64,000 nucleotides of DNA from Paenibacillus sp. FSL K6-3182 (GTDB lineage: Bacteria > Bacillota > Bacilli > Paenibacillales > Paenibacillaceae): the NCBI RefSeq assembly GCF_037976325.1, contig NZ_CP150265.1:1607501-1671500 (forward strand), written 5' to 3'. Within the stretch, counting starts at the first letter, position 1; every line of letters starts with the position of its first letter. A program made the position numbers and the translations under genes. Under the pieces are notes generated by a model. The model worked only from the letters and a program-made list of their open reading frames with translations, did not search any database and was not told the DNA's origin. Positions 8,490-17,947 of this stretch are shown piece by piece.

Positions 8490-10095
8490 CTTATTGGTTG
8501 TAGATGATGAGGAGATAGCAATTCGAGGCATCGTGAATGGCATAGACTGGTCAACGCTGCCGATTGCGAGCATTTATACGGCTATAGATGCGGAAGAGGC
8601 CCAGGCGTTGCTGACTGCGCATACGATTCACATTATGATATCTGATATTGATATGCCAAATCAAAGCGGTATCGAATTGCTAGAGTGGGCGAATGAGCAT
8701 TCCCCTTCAAGTGTAACAATCTTTCTGACCGGTCATGCGGATTTTAAATATGCGCAGCAGGCGGTTCAGCTTGACTGCTTCGATTATTTGCTCAAGCCGA
8801 TTGATCATAACGCTCTAAAAGCATGTGTGAATGAGGCGCTGGAAAAAGCTCGTGATTTGGAGCAGCTGGCAAAAATTCGCGGGACGTACAACTTATTTTA
8901 TGAGCAGTGGAGCAAGCAGCAGCCTATATTAATTGAGCGGTTCTGGCAGGATATCATTCATTACCGTTTATCAGCGGCATCGCAGCAGCTCAATTTCTCA
9001 TTGCAAACCTATGGGTTACCGCTTGAATCGGACAGCTTGATTCGTGTCGTGCTTATTAGCATCGAGCAGTGGCGGGAGGAATGGTCGGCCCGTGATGAGG
9101 AGATCATGACATACGGTATTAAGAATGCAGCTGGAGAGATCGTGCTTCAAGGTGAATCTGGCCATATTGTTCAAGATGGCAGCGGGATTTTATATGCAAT
9201 ATTTTATAGTGGAGCGTTTGGTGACAAGCAAGGCAATAATGATCTGCATGACAGATGCAAAACATTTATTGATCAATGCAAAACGATGCTGAATTGCTCG
9301 TTATCCTGTTATATAAGCGAAGCAGCGGAAGTGAAGCAGCTCCGTACTACAATACAAACGCTGCTTACCTTAGAGAGAAGCAACGTCAGCAATACTTGTG
9401 CGATTATAATGGAGCGTGATCATACACAGAAGCAAGGACTGAATACACTTCAGCAAGCCCCCTTCGCTGACTGGGCACTATTGCTGGAATCCGGCAAGCA
9501 GACGGAGTTGTCCTTGCGAATAGATGAATGCTTCGACCAGATGTTAGAGTTGAAAGTTGATTATACCCATATGGCATCGTTTTATTATGGATATATGAAT
9601 ATGGTGTTCCAATGGTTGAATAAAAAGTCGGTTCAAATGACGGACGTGTTTGTACATAGAGAATGGGAGGTAGGCGAGAACATTCTCAAATCATTGCCGC
9701 GCATGCGAACATGGACACAGCAATTGAGCCAGCAGATAACGGACTATGCCAACCAAAACGGCAAGGACGTGTCACAAGTTGTGGAGAAGGTTCAGCGTTA
9801 CATGGAAGAGCATATGGGAGAGGAATTCAGCCGTGAGCAAGCGGCAGAGTCTGTTTATTTGAATCCAGCTTATTTATCTCGTTTGTTCCGAAGGGAAACG
9901 GGTTACTCGTTAACGGATTATTTGGTTCGAATGCGTATAGCTAAGGCGAGAATCGAGCTTGAAAAAACAAATAACCGAATAAGCGATGTTGCCATAAACG
10001 TAGGATATAGTAATTTCTCGCACTTTTCTAAGCTGTTTAAGAAAACGACCGGGCTTACACCGCAAGAGTATCGTAAAAAATTTCAGGATGTATGA
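8482..10095 (+). CDS. Response regulator, YesN/AraC family
   Basis: 537-residue regulator: receiver domain at 1-120 with phospho-acceptor Asp55 (ISDIDMP) and conserved Lys in LLKPID, a long central linker, and a C-terminal AraC double helix-turn-helix (about 430-535, ending GYSNFSHFSKLFKKTTGLTPQEYR). TTG start overlapping the kinase stop, with GGAGGGAGTG as binding site. It should be phosphorylated by the preceding YesM kinase and activate the transporter genes that follow. Confidence 0.92.
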   Translation: MYNLLVVDDEEIAIRGIVNGIDWSTLPIASIYTAIDAEEAQALLTAHTIHIMISDIDMPNQSGIELLEWANEHSPSSVTIFLTGHADFKYAQQAVQLDCFDYLLKPIDHNALKACVNEALEKARDLEQLAKIRGTYNLFYEQWSKQQPILIERFWQDIIHYRLSAASQQLNFSLQTYGLPLESDSLIRVVLISIEQWREEWSARDEEIMTYGIKNAAGEIVLQGESGHIVQDGSGILYAIFYSGAFGDKQGNNDLHDRCKTFIDQCKTMLNCSLSCYISEAAEVKQLRTTIQTLLTLERSNVSNTCAIIMERDHTQKQGLNTLQQAPFADWALLLESGKQTELSLRIDECFDQMLELKVDYTHMASFYYGYMNMVFQWLNKKSVQMTDVFVHREWEVGENILKSLPRMRTWTQQLSQQITDYANQNGKDVSQVVEKVQRYMEEHMGEEFSREQAAESVYLNPAYLSRLFRRETGYSLTDYLVRMRIAKARIELEKTNNRISDVAINVGYSNFSHFSKLFKKTTGLTPQEYRKKFQDV

Positions 10096-10129
10096 TTGAA
10101 AAGTCACTGTACCGTTAATATGGTCACGG

Positions 10130-10158
10130 CGCCGACAGATGTCGGCGTCTTTTTTTTA
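10130..10158 (+). terminator. Terminator after the YesM/YesN pair
   Basis: Stem CGCCGAC / GTCGGCG with an AGAT loop, then a T-rich tract (TCTTTTTTTT). It separates the two-component genes from the transporter genes. Confidence 0.85.
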
Positions 10159-10212
10159 TACAATTATACCTAGATGGAACACAAGAGTTTTAGAAAGAGG
10201 AGGGGGAAGGCG

Positions 10213-11193
10213 TTGGCGAAACATACGTCGGAAGCGATAACAACAGCTGCCTATATTCCGAAGAGTTCAATGAAAAAAATGTCTCAACTCCGTATTTTTC
10301 GCAAGTATTGGATGTTCTACCTAATGATGCTGCCAGCCATCGTATTGCTGCTGCTGAACAATTACATTCCGATGTTCGGAATCATAATTGCTTTCAAAAA
10401 CATTAATTACGCAGATGGAATATTTGGAAGCGCCTGGAGCGGGTTGAGAAATTTTGAGTATTTGTTCAAAACGTCAGACGCTTGGATCATTACAAGGAAT
10501 ACGCTGCTGTACAACTCAGGTTTTATCGTATTGAACTTGGTATTCCCGCTCTCTTTTGCAATCATGCTTAATGAAATCAGAAGCCGTTTTCTCGCTAAGC
10601 TTCATCAAACGATTATGTTCCTGCCCTACTTTTTATCGATGGTCGTCATTAGTTATTTGGTCTATGGCTTCTTGAGCGATCAGCATGGGTATCTGAACAC
10701 TTCGCTGCTGCCGGCGCTTGGACTTGAACAGGTTCAATGGTATTTCACGCAGGAGGTATGGCCTTACATTTTGCCTATCGTTAACACCTGGAAAAGCATG
10801 GGGTATTTTACCGTCATTTATATGGCAGCCATCATTGGCATAGATGATGAGTATTATGAAGCCGCAACTATAGACGGAGCAAGCAAGTGGAAGCAAATGA
10901 CGAGTATTACGATCCCGCTCATCATGCCGATCATTACGATTATGACGCTGCTGCAGATCGGAAAAATATTTAACGCGGATTTCGGCTTGTTTTTCCAAGT
11001 GCCAAGAGAATCGGGTGTGTTATTCCCGGTAACAAATGTTATCGACACCTATGTTTATCGCACATTCCTAACGGTTGGTGATATTGGCTTATCCTCAGCG
11101 GCAGGATTGCTGCAATCTGTAATCGGCTTCGCATTAGTATTTTTCTCGAATTGGGTGGTCCGCCGAATTAACAAAGATAATGCGTTATTTTAG
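10213..11193 (+). CDS. Sugar ABC transporter permease, LplB type
   Basis: First membrane subunit of a carbohydrate importer (binding-protein-dependent permease family). About six hydrophobic segments and the EAA loop YYEAATIDGASKWKQM that contacts the ATPase are visible. TTG 10213 is preferred because GAGGAGGGGGAAGG lies directly upstream; an in-frame ATG at 10174 has no binding site and would add 13 residues. Together with the next gene and the lipoprotein it forms an importer whose ATPase is not encoded here, so it probably uses a shared MsmX-type ATPase encoded elsewhere. Confidence 0.9.
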   Translation: MAKHTSEAITTAAYIPKSSMKKMSQLRIFRKYWMFYLMMLPAIVLLLLNNYIPMFGIIIAFKNINYADGIFGSAWSGLRNFEYLFKTSDAWIITRNTLLYNSGFIVLNLVFPLSFAIMLNEIRSRFLAKLHQTIMFLPYFLSMVVISYLVYGFLSDQHGYLNTSLLPALGLEQVQWYFTQEVWPYILPIVNTWKSMGYFTVIYMAAIIGIDDEYYEAATIDGASKWKQMTSITIPLIMPIITIMTLLQIGKIFNADFGLFFQVPRESGVLFPVTNVIDTYVYRTFLTVGDIGLSSAAGLLQSVIGFALVFFSNWVVRRINKDNALF

Positions 11194-11243
11194 AGTCTTG
11201 CAATCGAAGTGTATTTACGAAAATTTTGTTTGGAGGTGATCCT

Positions 11244-12182
11244 ATGGAAGCAGCTGAGATTGAGAAAATACCTTCCGGATCTAATATCAAAAACCAATTA
11301 TCACTTCCGGCTTCTCTAGGCATCAATATATTTTTTATAGTGTATTCGTTGCTTTGTATCGTACCGCTCATTTTAATTATTATGGTTTCGATCTCCGATG
11401 AAAGTACAGTTGTCAGGGAAGGGTATCAATTTATTCCATCAAAGTTTGATTTGGCAGCGTACCAGTTCCTATTTAAGGATGCGACCCAAATTTTTCGATC
11501 CTATGGTATCTCTATCTTTGTAACGATTGTCGGAACATCACTTAGCTTAATGATCATGGCGCTGTACGCTTATCCAATATCCAGATCAGATTTTCCTCAT
11601 GCCAAGTTTTTTACCTTCTTCGTGTTTTTTACGATGCTATTCTCAGGGGGCTTAGTTCCTTGGTATCTCGTATATGTTCAAATGCTCGATTTGAAGGATA
11701 CGATAATGGCTCTTATTGTACCGCTTTTAGTTGCTGCGTTTTTTGTTCTAATCATTCGAACGTTTTTCCAAACGACCATTCCTGTTGCCATTCTGGAATC
11801 TGCAAAAATTGATGGAGCGGGAGAGCTGACGATCTTTTTCAAAATCGTTTTGCCGTTATCGCTTCCGGTACTTGCCACAGTAGCACTCTTCCAGACGTTA
11901 ACGTATTGGAATGATTGGTTTCTCAGCCTTGTGTTCATAACGAAGGAATCGAACATTACTGTTCAATACCTCATGTATAAGACGATGCTGAACATTCAGT
12001 TTTTAGCTAATAACAGTACGGCGGCGGCAGCTATTATTGCGGCTGGAGGCACCTTTAAGTTTCCGAGCGAGACGGTTCGTATGGCAATGGTTGTTGTTGG
12101 AATCGGTCCTATCATTTTTGCATACCCGTTCTTTCAAAAATATTTTGTAAAAGGGCTGACTGTCGGCGCTGTAAAAGGTTGA
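11244..12182 (+). CDS. Sugar ABC transporter permease, YtcP/LplC type
   Basis: Second permease of the importer, 312 residues with about six membrane helices and the EAA loop ESAKIDGAGELTIFFKIVLP. The ATG at 11244 follows GGAGGTGATCCT, an almost perfect complement of the 16S rRNA tail. It lies 50 bases behind the LplB-type gene and ends with the typical C-terminal YFVKGLTVGAVKG. Confidence 0.92.
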   Translation: MEAAEIEKIPSGSNIKNQLSLPASLGINIFFIVYSLLCIVPLILIIMVSISDESTVVREGYQFIPSKFDLAAYQFLFKDATQIFRSYGISIFVTIVGTSLSLMIMALYAYPISRSDFPHAKFFTFFVFFTMLFSGGLVPWYLVYVQMLDLKDTIMALIVPLLVAAFFVLIIRTFFQTTIPVAILESAKIDGAGELTIFFKIVLPLSLPVLATVALFQTLTYWNDWFLSLVFITKESNITVQYLMYKTMLNIQFLANNSTAAAAIIAAGGTFKFPSETVRMAMVVVGIGPIIFAYPFFQKYFVKGLTVGAVKG

Positions 12183-12268
12183 GTTCATGACTATCAGCAA
12201 TCATACGGCTGTAATCGGCAACGCCGATTTAGCATATAATCCAAATTTTTGAGGGAGGTCCACCCGCT

Positions 12269-13816
12269 ATGAAGCAAGTTAAACAAAAAACATCGATGCT
12301 TCTTCTCATGCTGATGTCCATCGTACTGATTGTGTCCGCATGTTCAGGAAACAACGGGAAAAACAACGCAGAGCCAACAAAAGCGCCAGCTGCCGAAACG
12401 GATAAACCAGTCACTAAGGATGAAGAGCCGCCAGCATCAGATTTGAAGCCATATCAGATTTCTCTCGTATATCCTGGCACACCGCAAACGGATGAGAAAA
12501 AAGTAGAAGAAGCACTCAATAAGCTGCTTACTGAAAAAATCAACGCAACGATTGATCTCAGGCCGATTGATTGGGGTGCATGGGATGATAAAATCAATTT
12601 GATGGTTGCTTCGAGGGAAGAAGTGGACATCGTGTTCACGGCGCAATGGAATGGTCATGCTAAATATGTAGCCAAAGGCGCATTTCTGGATCTTGGTGAC
12701 CTAATTGATAAATACGGTCAAGGCATTAAAGATTCATTAGATCCTGCGTTTCTGGAAGGGGCGAAAATTAGCGGCAAAAACTACGGTGTTCCAACGAACA
12801 AGGAACTAGCGGCTGCTGGTGGTATCGTCTACCGCAAAGATGTTACCGATGAGCTCGGCATTGATATGAGCAATGTGAAAACACCAGAAGATCTTGATGC
12901 TGTATATGCAGTCGTTAAGGAGAAAAAGCCGGAATTAATTCCGCTGTATACAACGGCAGGCGCTTTCAACTCGCACTTCTTCGCCAATTACGACTTCTTG
13001 GGCGATTCAACGATTCCTGGCGCCATTCTTAAAGATAAAGACGATACTAAAGTGATGCCTATGGAGCAGCTTGACCGCTACAAGCAATATTTAAATCTGA
13101 CTCGTGACTATTTCAAGAAAGGCTACATTAACGCAGATGCTGCGACTACACAAGTTGCTTCAGCAGACGCTTGGAAGGCAGGCAATGTATTCTCTACGAT
13201 TGAGCCAATGAAACCAGGCAAGGACGCAGAGATTGCAAGCGCTTCTAACCTGACTGGGAAGCTTGCTCAAATCATGATGACAGAAAAAACAGTCGCCACA
13301 TCTGAAACTGCTGGTTCAATGCTAGGGATCTCTTCCACTTCTAAGGACCCAGACCGTGCGATGATGCTGATTAATTTGCTTCATACTGATAAGGAAATTA
13401 ATAACTTGCTTAACTTCGGTATTGAAGGCGACCATTATACACGCAGTGGAGAAATCATAACAGCTACAGGAAATACAGCTAACTATAACCCAGGCTCGGC
13501 TTGGATGTTCGGCAGTCAGTTCTTGAACTATGTTTGGAATACAGAGGACCCAGATAAGTGGGCCAAATTTAAAGAGTTCAACCAAAATGCGAAGGTTTCT
13601 CCTGGCCTTGGTTTCGTATTCGACAGCGAACCAGTGAAATCAGAAGTTGGAGCATTGGCAAACGTAATCCGTCAATATCAAAGAGCGCTTGAAACAGGCT
13701 CGGTAGACGTCGATAAAACATTAGCTGAATATGATAAGAAATTGAAGGAAGCAGGCGTGGATAAAGTAGTTGCGGAGAAACAAAAGCAATTTGATGCGTT
13801 CCTAGCCAGCAAGTAA
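12269..13816 (+). CDS. Extracellular sugar-binding lipoprotein (LplA-like), copy 1
   Basis: 515-residue solute-binding protein for the preceding permeases. Signal peptide with lipobox VSAC (Cys25), then a linker rich in Ala, Pro and charged residues, then a large two-lobed family 1-type binding domain. GGGAGG precedes the ATG. The mature protein is probably lipid-anchored outside the membrane and captures an oligosaccharide. Closely related to the next gene over its whole length. A terminator follows at 13841. Confidence 0.92.
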   Translation: MKQVKQKTSMLLLMLMSIVLIVSACSGNNGKNNAEPTKAPAAETDKPVTKDEEPPASDLKPYQISLVYPGTPQTDEKKVEEALNKLLTEKINATIDLRPIDWGAWDDKINLMVASREEVDIVFTAQWNGHAKYVAKGAFLDLGDLIDKYGQGIKDSLDPAFLEGAKISGKNYGVPTNKELAAAGGIVYRKDVTDELGIDMSNVKTPEDLDAVYAVVKEKKPELIPLYTTAGAFNSHFFANYDFLGDSTIPGAILKDKDDTKVMPMEQLDRYKQYLNLTRDYFKKGYINADAATTQVASADAWKAGNVFSTIEPMKPGKDAEIASASNLTGKLAQIMMTEKTVATSETAGSMLGISSTSKDPDRAMMLINLLHTDKEINNLLNFGIEGDHYTRSGEIITATGNTANYNPGSAWMFGSQFLNYVWNTEDPDKWAKFKEFNQNAKVSPGLGFVFDSEPVKSEVGALANVIRQYQRALETGSVDVDKTLAEYDKKLKEAGVDKVVAEKQKQFDAFLASK

Positions 13817-13840
13817 ACAGCCTGTTGTTACGATCAATGA

Positions 13841-13872
13841 AACCCGCGCCTTCTAAAGGCGCGGGTTTTTCT
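13841..13872 (+). terminator. Terminator between the two binding-protein genes
   Basis: Stem AACCCGCGCCTT with AAGGCGCGGGTT around a three-base CTA loop, followed by a T run. It ends the permease/binding-protein unit. Confidence 0.92.
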
Positions 13873-13875
13873 TGC

Positions 13876-13903
13876 TTGCAATTTTTTGTGTATTCCTTAC
13901 AAT
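13876..13903 (+). promoter_or_regulatory. Promoter of the second binding-protein gene
   Basis: TTGCAA at 13876-13881 and TACAAT at 13898-13903 with a 16-base spacer, directly after the terminator. It would make the second copy a separate transcription unit. Confidence 0.55.
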
Positions 13904-13950
13904 TAAGCTAACAAATGCAATTCATCCATGCAGTAGGGGGCTATACGGGT

Positions 13951-15534
13951 ATGACTCGATCGATGTACCATTTGATGCGTGCAAGGATGCTCCTGCTGAC
14001 CTGCTTCTTTCTAGTCATAGCTTGTTCAAATGAGTCAGGCACAGAACCGGCATGGAGCAACAGTGAAGCCAAGAGCCAACTTGAAATCAATAATGAAAGC
14101 GTTTCAATGATTTCAGGAGAAATGGATGAAGCTGATAACTCTGACATTCATCAACTAAAAGCGTATACGCTTAAGTTTGTATATACAGGTGCACCGCAGA
14201 AAGATGAAGAAGAAATAGAAACGGCCATGAATGACTACTTATTAACAAAAATAAATGCAAAAATAGATCTTATTCCAATTGACTGGGGACCATGGGACGA
14301 TAAAGTCAATTTGATGATCGCATCACGTGAAAAGATTGATATTTTATTTACAGCGCAATGGAATAAACATGCGATTAATGTGTCAAAAGGTGCTTTTTTA
14401 GCCGTTGATGAGCTTCTAGATCAGTATGGCCAAGGCATTTTGCAATCGCTTGATCCTGTATTTCTGGCAGGCGCCAAGATTGAGGGACATAATTATGCCG
14501 TTCCAACAAACAAGGAGCTTGCTGCGCAGGGAGGCATTATCTATCGCGCGGATATAGCCGAAGAGCTTGGAATAGATATGACTAAAGTGAAAAGTATAGA
14601 AGACTTAGATGAGGTTTATCAGATTGTTCGAGAGAAAAAGCCGGAGATCACACCCCTTTATCTGAAGATGGGGGAATCGTTTAATACACATTATATTGGA
14701 AATTTTGATGCATTAGGAGATACATCCATTCCTGGGGTTATTTTAAAGGATGAAGAAAGCACTAAGGTTTTGCCTGCCTATGAAGTGGGACGCTATATAG
14801 ATACACTGCACATTACACGCAAGTTTTTTCAAAAAGGGTACATTAATAAAGATGCGGCTACGAATCAGACGATGAACAGCGAGGCGCTGAGATCCGGCGA
14901 TGTTTTTTCAATAACTGGTGCATTGAAGCCTGGCAAAAGTGAAGAGCTGGCAATTCAGACGGGGATGATTGGAAAGCTTGCACAGCTGCCGTTAAATGTG
15001 AAGACGATAGCAACGTCAGAGACCGCGGGCTCCATGCTGGCCATATCCTCGACCTCACAAGATCCAGCGCGAGCAATGATGTTTATTAATCTGCTGCATA
15101 CAGATGTTTATTTAAACAATTTATTGAATTACGGGATTGAAGGCAAACATTATGTAAAGGTTAGTGCGAATGTGATCAGGCCGACGGAATATACGCAAAA
15201 TTATAATCCAGGAACCACTTGGATGTTCGGCAATCAGTTTTTAAATTATGTATGGGAAAGTGAAGACCCAATGAAGTGGAATAGCTTCAAGCAATTTAAC
15301 CAAGAGGCAAAAATTTCACCAGGTCTTGGCTTTGTATTTAATGGAGATACGGTAAGGGCTGAAGTAGCTGCGGTCGGCAATGTGGATAGGCAGTACCAAA
15401 CTGCGCTTGAAACAGGATCTGTAGATGTTGATAAAGTACTGCCTGAGTATATCGAGAGGCTGAAAGCGGCAGGTATCGAGAAAATAATAGCGGAGAAGCA
15501 AAAGCAATTCGATCAATTTCTTGCAAGCAAATAA
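13951..15534 (+). CDS. Extracellular sugar-binding lipoprotein (LplA-like), copy 2
   Basis: 527-residue paralogue of the preceding lipoprotein. The two align almost without gaps from residue ~60 to the end (shared stretches such as ASRE, FTAQWN, YGQGI, VPTNKELAA, NLLHTD and a common KQKQFD-FLASK end), while signal peptide and linker differ. Lipobox VIAC (Cys25). ATG 13951 is chosen because AGGGGG lies ten bases upstream; the ATG at 13915 has no binding site. A tandem duplication with separate control may broaden the ligand range of the same permeases. Confidence 0.9.
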   Translation: MTRSMYHLMRARMLLLTCFFLVIACSNESGTEPAWSNSEAKSQLEINNESVSMISGEMDEADNSDIHQLKAYTLKFVYTGAPQKDEEEIETAMNDYLLTKINAKIDLIPIDWGPWDDKVNLMIASREKIDILFTAQWNKHAINVSKGAFLAVDELLDQYGQGILQSLDPVFLAGAKIEGHNYAVPTNKELAAQGGIIYRADIAEELGIDMTKVKSIEDLDEVYQIVREKKPEITPLYLKMGESFNTHYIGNFDALGDTSIPGVILKDEESTKVLPAYEVGRYIDTLHITRKFFQKGYINKDAATNQTMNSEALRSGDVFSITGALKPGKSEELAIQTGMIGKLAQLPLNVKTIATSETAGSMLAISSTSQDPARAMMFINLLHTDVYLNNLLNYGIEGKHYVKVSANVIRPTEYTQNYNPGTTWMFGNQFLNYVWESEDPMKWNSFKQFNQEAKISPGLGFVFNGDTVRAEVAAVGNVDRQYQTALETGSVDVDKVLPEYIERLKAAGIEKIIAEKQKQFDQFLASK

Positions 15535-15553
15535 GCCTCAAAGCTTATAAGTT

Positions 15554-15594
15554 GTGCCGGCCATGCGCTTTCGTTGCTGGACCGGCACTTTTTA
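15554..15594 (+). terminator. Terminator after binding-protein copy 2
   Basis: Stem GTGCCGGCCA with TGG-A-CCGGCAC (one bulge), followed by five T. The following gene is on the other strand and converges on it. Confidence 0.75.
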
Positions 15595-15609
15595 ATGATA
15601 AGAAAACGG

Positions 15610-16158
15610 CTAGAGCGCGCTTCCGCCAAAAACAAAACGGTACTCCCAATGCGTATTGTCGATGTTGTCGATTCGTACGCCGCCGCTTTCCTTCGAATAA
15701 GTATCGAGCATTTTTCCATTGCCTAAATAAACGCCTACATGAGTGATCGTTTGTTTTGACTTTGTTAAACGCGAATAACCTGCCGTACTGCTGCCGTGAT
15801 AGGACATAAAGAACATGAGGTCACCGCGCTTTAGGTTTTTCCAGTCAGTTTGAATCGCTGAATTTTTCTTAATATAAGCTGCTTGCAGAGCAGAGGTAGA
15901 AGGAAGCGTTACGCCCGCTGCTTTTTCAAATATGTGTTTGGTGAAATCTGAACAATCAAATGTTTTCGTTGTGCTTCGATTAGAGCCGAACTCATAGGGT
16001 GTCCCTAAGTATTTCATTCCTGTTGCAATTATTTTCTCCACCGATGATGATGCTGCATAGACATGTCCATTTGTTTGGAAAGGAATGGTCCCAGTATTTA
16101 ATAATACGGTAGTCAAAAAGCCAGCTACAATGAGTTTCTTAATGGAATAGTTTTTCAT
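15610..16158 (-). CDS. NlpC/P60 family cell-wall hydrolase
   Basis: Secreted cysteine peptidase that would cut peptide stems of peptidoglycan. The 182-residue product has a signal peptide (about residues 1-35) and one NlpC/P60 domain: catalytic Cys69 in FDCSDFT, His140 in THVGVYLGNG, and the RGDLMFF motif between them. ATG at 16158 was chosen because GGAGGTG precedes it; an upstream in-frame GTG is part of that binding site. No cell-wall binding repeats are attached, so targeting must come from the catalytic domain or a partner. Confidence 0.92.
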   Translation of the reverse strand: MKNYSIKKLIVAGFLTTVLLNTGTIPFQTNGHVYAASSSVEKIIATGMKYLGTPYEFGSNRSTTKTFDCSDFTKHIFEKAAGVTLPSTSALQAAYIKKNSAIQTDWKNLKRGDLMFFMSYHGSSTAGYSRLTKSKQTITHVGVYLGNGKMLDTYSKESGGVRIDNIDNTHWEYRFVFGGSAL

Positions 16159-16308
16159 TGGCAGCGTATACACCTCCTGTGTGATAATAACGTAACACAG
16201 GGATATTAGTAGTTTAAGCTGTAAAATATGGGTATTAACCCGTATTTGACCCTAGAGGCGGGCTGCCCACTCGACCTAAGTCTAGTGAGAAAACCGCCGA
16301 AAGTCCGT

Positions 16309-16336
16309 TTTATAAAAGGAGAAATTGATCTAAACT
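16309..16336 (+). promoter_or_regulatory. Candidate promoter of the Lia/Psp operon
   Basis: TTTATA at 16309-16314 and TAAACT at 16331-16336 with a 16-base spacer. Upstream, 16270-16307 carries two AAGTC motifs (CTAAGTCTAG and CGAAAGTCCG), which is where a LiaR-type activator would be expected to bind. This is inference from position; the operator consensus was not confirmed. Confidence 0.35.
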
Positions 16337-16414
16337 AAGTACATAAGCAAGAGCAACACACGTAAGGCAAGAAAAGAAAAATGAATAAATTCTAATAGTC
16401 GAAAGGAGTTGGAA

Positions 16415-16717
16415 ATGGAGATGAATGGAAAAAGCGCTTTGGGCGTGTTGCTTGTCATCGTCGGCAGTATCGCGGTACTTAATTTTGTCGGAGTTCATTT
16501 CGGTGCAATATTCGGATTTTTGCTCCCGTTCATACTAATCGGATTGGGGGTTGTCGGTTGGTCGAACAATAAGAAATGGATTGGCGGAATACTTATTGCA
16601 ATCGGCGGCATGATGATTTTCGGTAAACTCGGCGGTATCATCTTACTGCTTCTAGCAATCGGCTTAATCGTTGCTGGTGTGAGCCTCTTTAAGAAAGACA
16701 AACGCAGAGCATTCTAG
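16415..16717 (+). CDS. LiaI-like small membrane protein
   Basis: 100-residue, very hydrophobic protein with three to four membrane helices rich in Gly, Ile and Leu and a basic C-terminal tail. This matches LiaI and LiaF-type transmembrane domains that anchor PspA/LiaH at the membrane. ATG 16415 lies six bases after AAGGAG; TTG 16409 and ATG 16421 are alternatives. It heads the envelope-stress cluster that continues to 20474. Confidence 0.72.
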   Translation: MEMNGKSALGVLLVIVGSIAVLNFVGVHFGAIFGFLLPFILIGLGVVGWSNNKKWIGGILIAIGGMMIFGKLGGIILLLLAIGLIVAGVSLFKKDKRRAF

Positions 16718-16792
16718 TTGCTGCGAATCATTATAAAATGTAAAGATAGATGAAGCTGGTTTTGCACCGCAAAACGTTAAGGAGGACATTGA

Positions 16793-17479
16793 ATGAGCAT
16801 TATGAAGCGAGTTCGCGACATTACTGTCGCTACATTAAATGAACGGCTTGAGAAATCAGAGGATCCAGTACGGTTGATTGATCAATTCCTCTGGTCGACA
16901 AGAGAAGATATTATCCAAGCTGAGAAGTTGTATCAGCAGTATGCAGGACATAGCAATCACCTGAAAGCACAATGGCTGCAAGCTGAAGAGCAAAAGGAAC
17001 GCCGTGAGAATCAAGCGTTGACAGCTCTGAAGGCTGGCGAGGAGCAAATGGCAAGAATCGCATTGCATGAGAAAGCTAGCTGCGAAGAGCGTTCAATTCA
17101 ATATCGTGAGCTGTTCGAGCAAAGCCGTCAAAACACGCTTGATCTTGAAGAACAACTGCGCGAGATGCGCAGTGAATACCAATCGGTATATGACAAGCGT
17201 GAATATTATGCAGCACGTATGGAATCACTAAGGCTTCAACAAAGAATGAACGCTAGATATACGAGCGGCTTCGGTGATCAAGGCATTCAATCGGGTTCTG
17301 TGTTTAGAAAGCTGGAGGATCGTATAAGCGGTATGGAGCATGAAGCAAAGAGTCTTCGCGACATTCGCAAAATGGGTCAAGAATTCGTATCCGAAGCGGG
17401 CAACACATTGCAATCGGTTATTGAACGAGAGCTTGAGCAGCTGAAACGTAAGCTTGAGAAAGAGGGATGGTCGTCTTGA
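16793..17479 (+). CDS. PspA/IM30 family protein (LiaH-like), copy 1
   Basis: 228-residue, almost wholly helical, charged coiled-coil protein with the PspA start MKRVRDITVATLNERLEKSEDPVRLIDQ-type pattern (amphipathic N-terminal helix, then ED-P-LIDQ). PspA/LiaH proteins form large ring- or rod-shaped assemblies on stressed membranes. GGAGG precedes the ATG. It overlaps the pspC-like gene, so the two are co-translated. Confidence 0.92.
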   Translation: MSIMKRVRDITVATLNERLEKSEDPVRLIDQFLWSTREDIIQAEKLYQQYAGHSNHLKAQWLQAEEQKERRENQALTALKAGEEQMARIALHEKASCEERSIQYRELFEQSRQNTLDLEEQLREMRSEYQSVYDKREYYAARMESLRLQQRMNARYTSGFGDQGIQSGSVFRKLEDRISGMEHEAKSLRDIRKMGQEFVSEAGNTLQSVIERELEQLKRKLEKEGWSS

Positions 17480-17946
17480 AAAAACTGTATCGATCTTCTC
17501 GAGACAAAAAATTATTCGGTCTTTGCGGTGGATTAGCAGAAATGTTAAATGTTGATGCGACGCTGCTGCGGATTCTACTTGTAGTCGTTACGATCTTCAC
17601 AAGCGGAGCTGTTATTCTGATCTATATTATTGCAGGCTTGGTTGTTCCTAAAGAACCGCCGGTCTACTCCGGCTTTGGTCCAAACGGCTTTGGTAACGGA
17701 AACGTGAACGGTTATGGCGGAGGTTATAACCCTGGATTCGATCAACATACAAATTCGCCTTTCGGCGGTCCTTACAAAAACCCGCCGCAAGCGCCAGGCT
17801 CTTGGAGTGCACCGGCACCTTCATCCCAGCCTACAACATCGTCACAGTTCGATAGCATGATGGACGATTTGGAGAAAAAAGCACTACGTCGTGAAATTGA
17901 AGAATTGAAAGCCAAAATTGCTAAATACGAGAAGGGGGATTTTTAA
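17476..17946 (+). CDS. PspC-domain membrane protein
   Basis: 156-residue protein. Residues 1-60 are a PspC domain ([20 protein letters not shown], then a membrane helix with [15 protein letters not shown]). The middle is a Gly/Asn/Pro-rich low-complexity linker, and the last ~35 residues form a charged helix ([20 protein letters not shown]) that could pair with PspA coiled coils. TTG 17476 overlaps the pspA stop and has AGAGGG upstream; the ATG at 17467 lies inside that binding site and is less likely. Confidence 0.88.
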   Translation: MKKLYRSSRDKKLFGLCGGLAEMLNVDATLLRILLVVVTIFTSGAVILIYIIAGLVVPKEPPVYSGFGPNGFGNGNVNGYGGGYNPGFDQHTNSPFGGPYKNPPQAPGSWSAPAPSSQPTTSSQFDSMMDDLEKKALRREIEELKAKIAKYEKGDF

Positions 17947-17947
17947 T

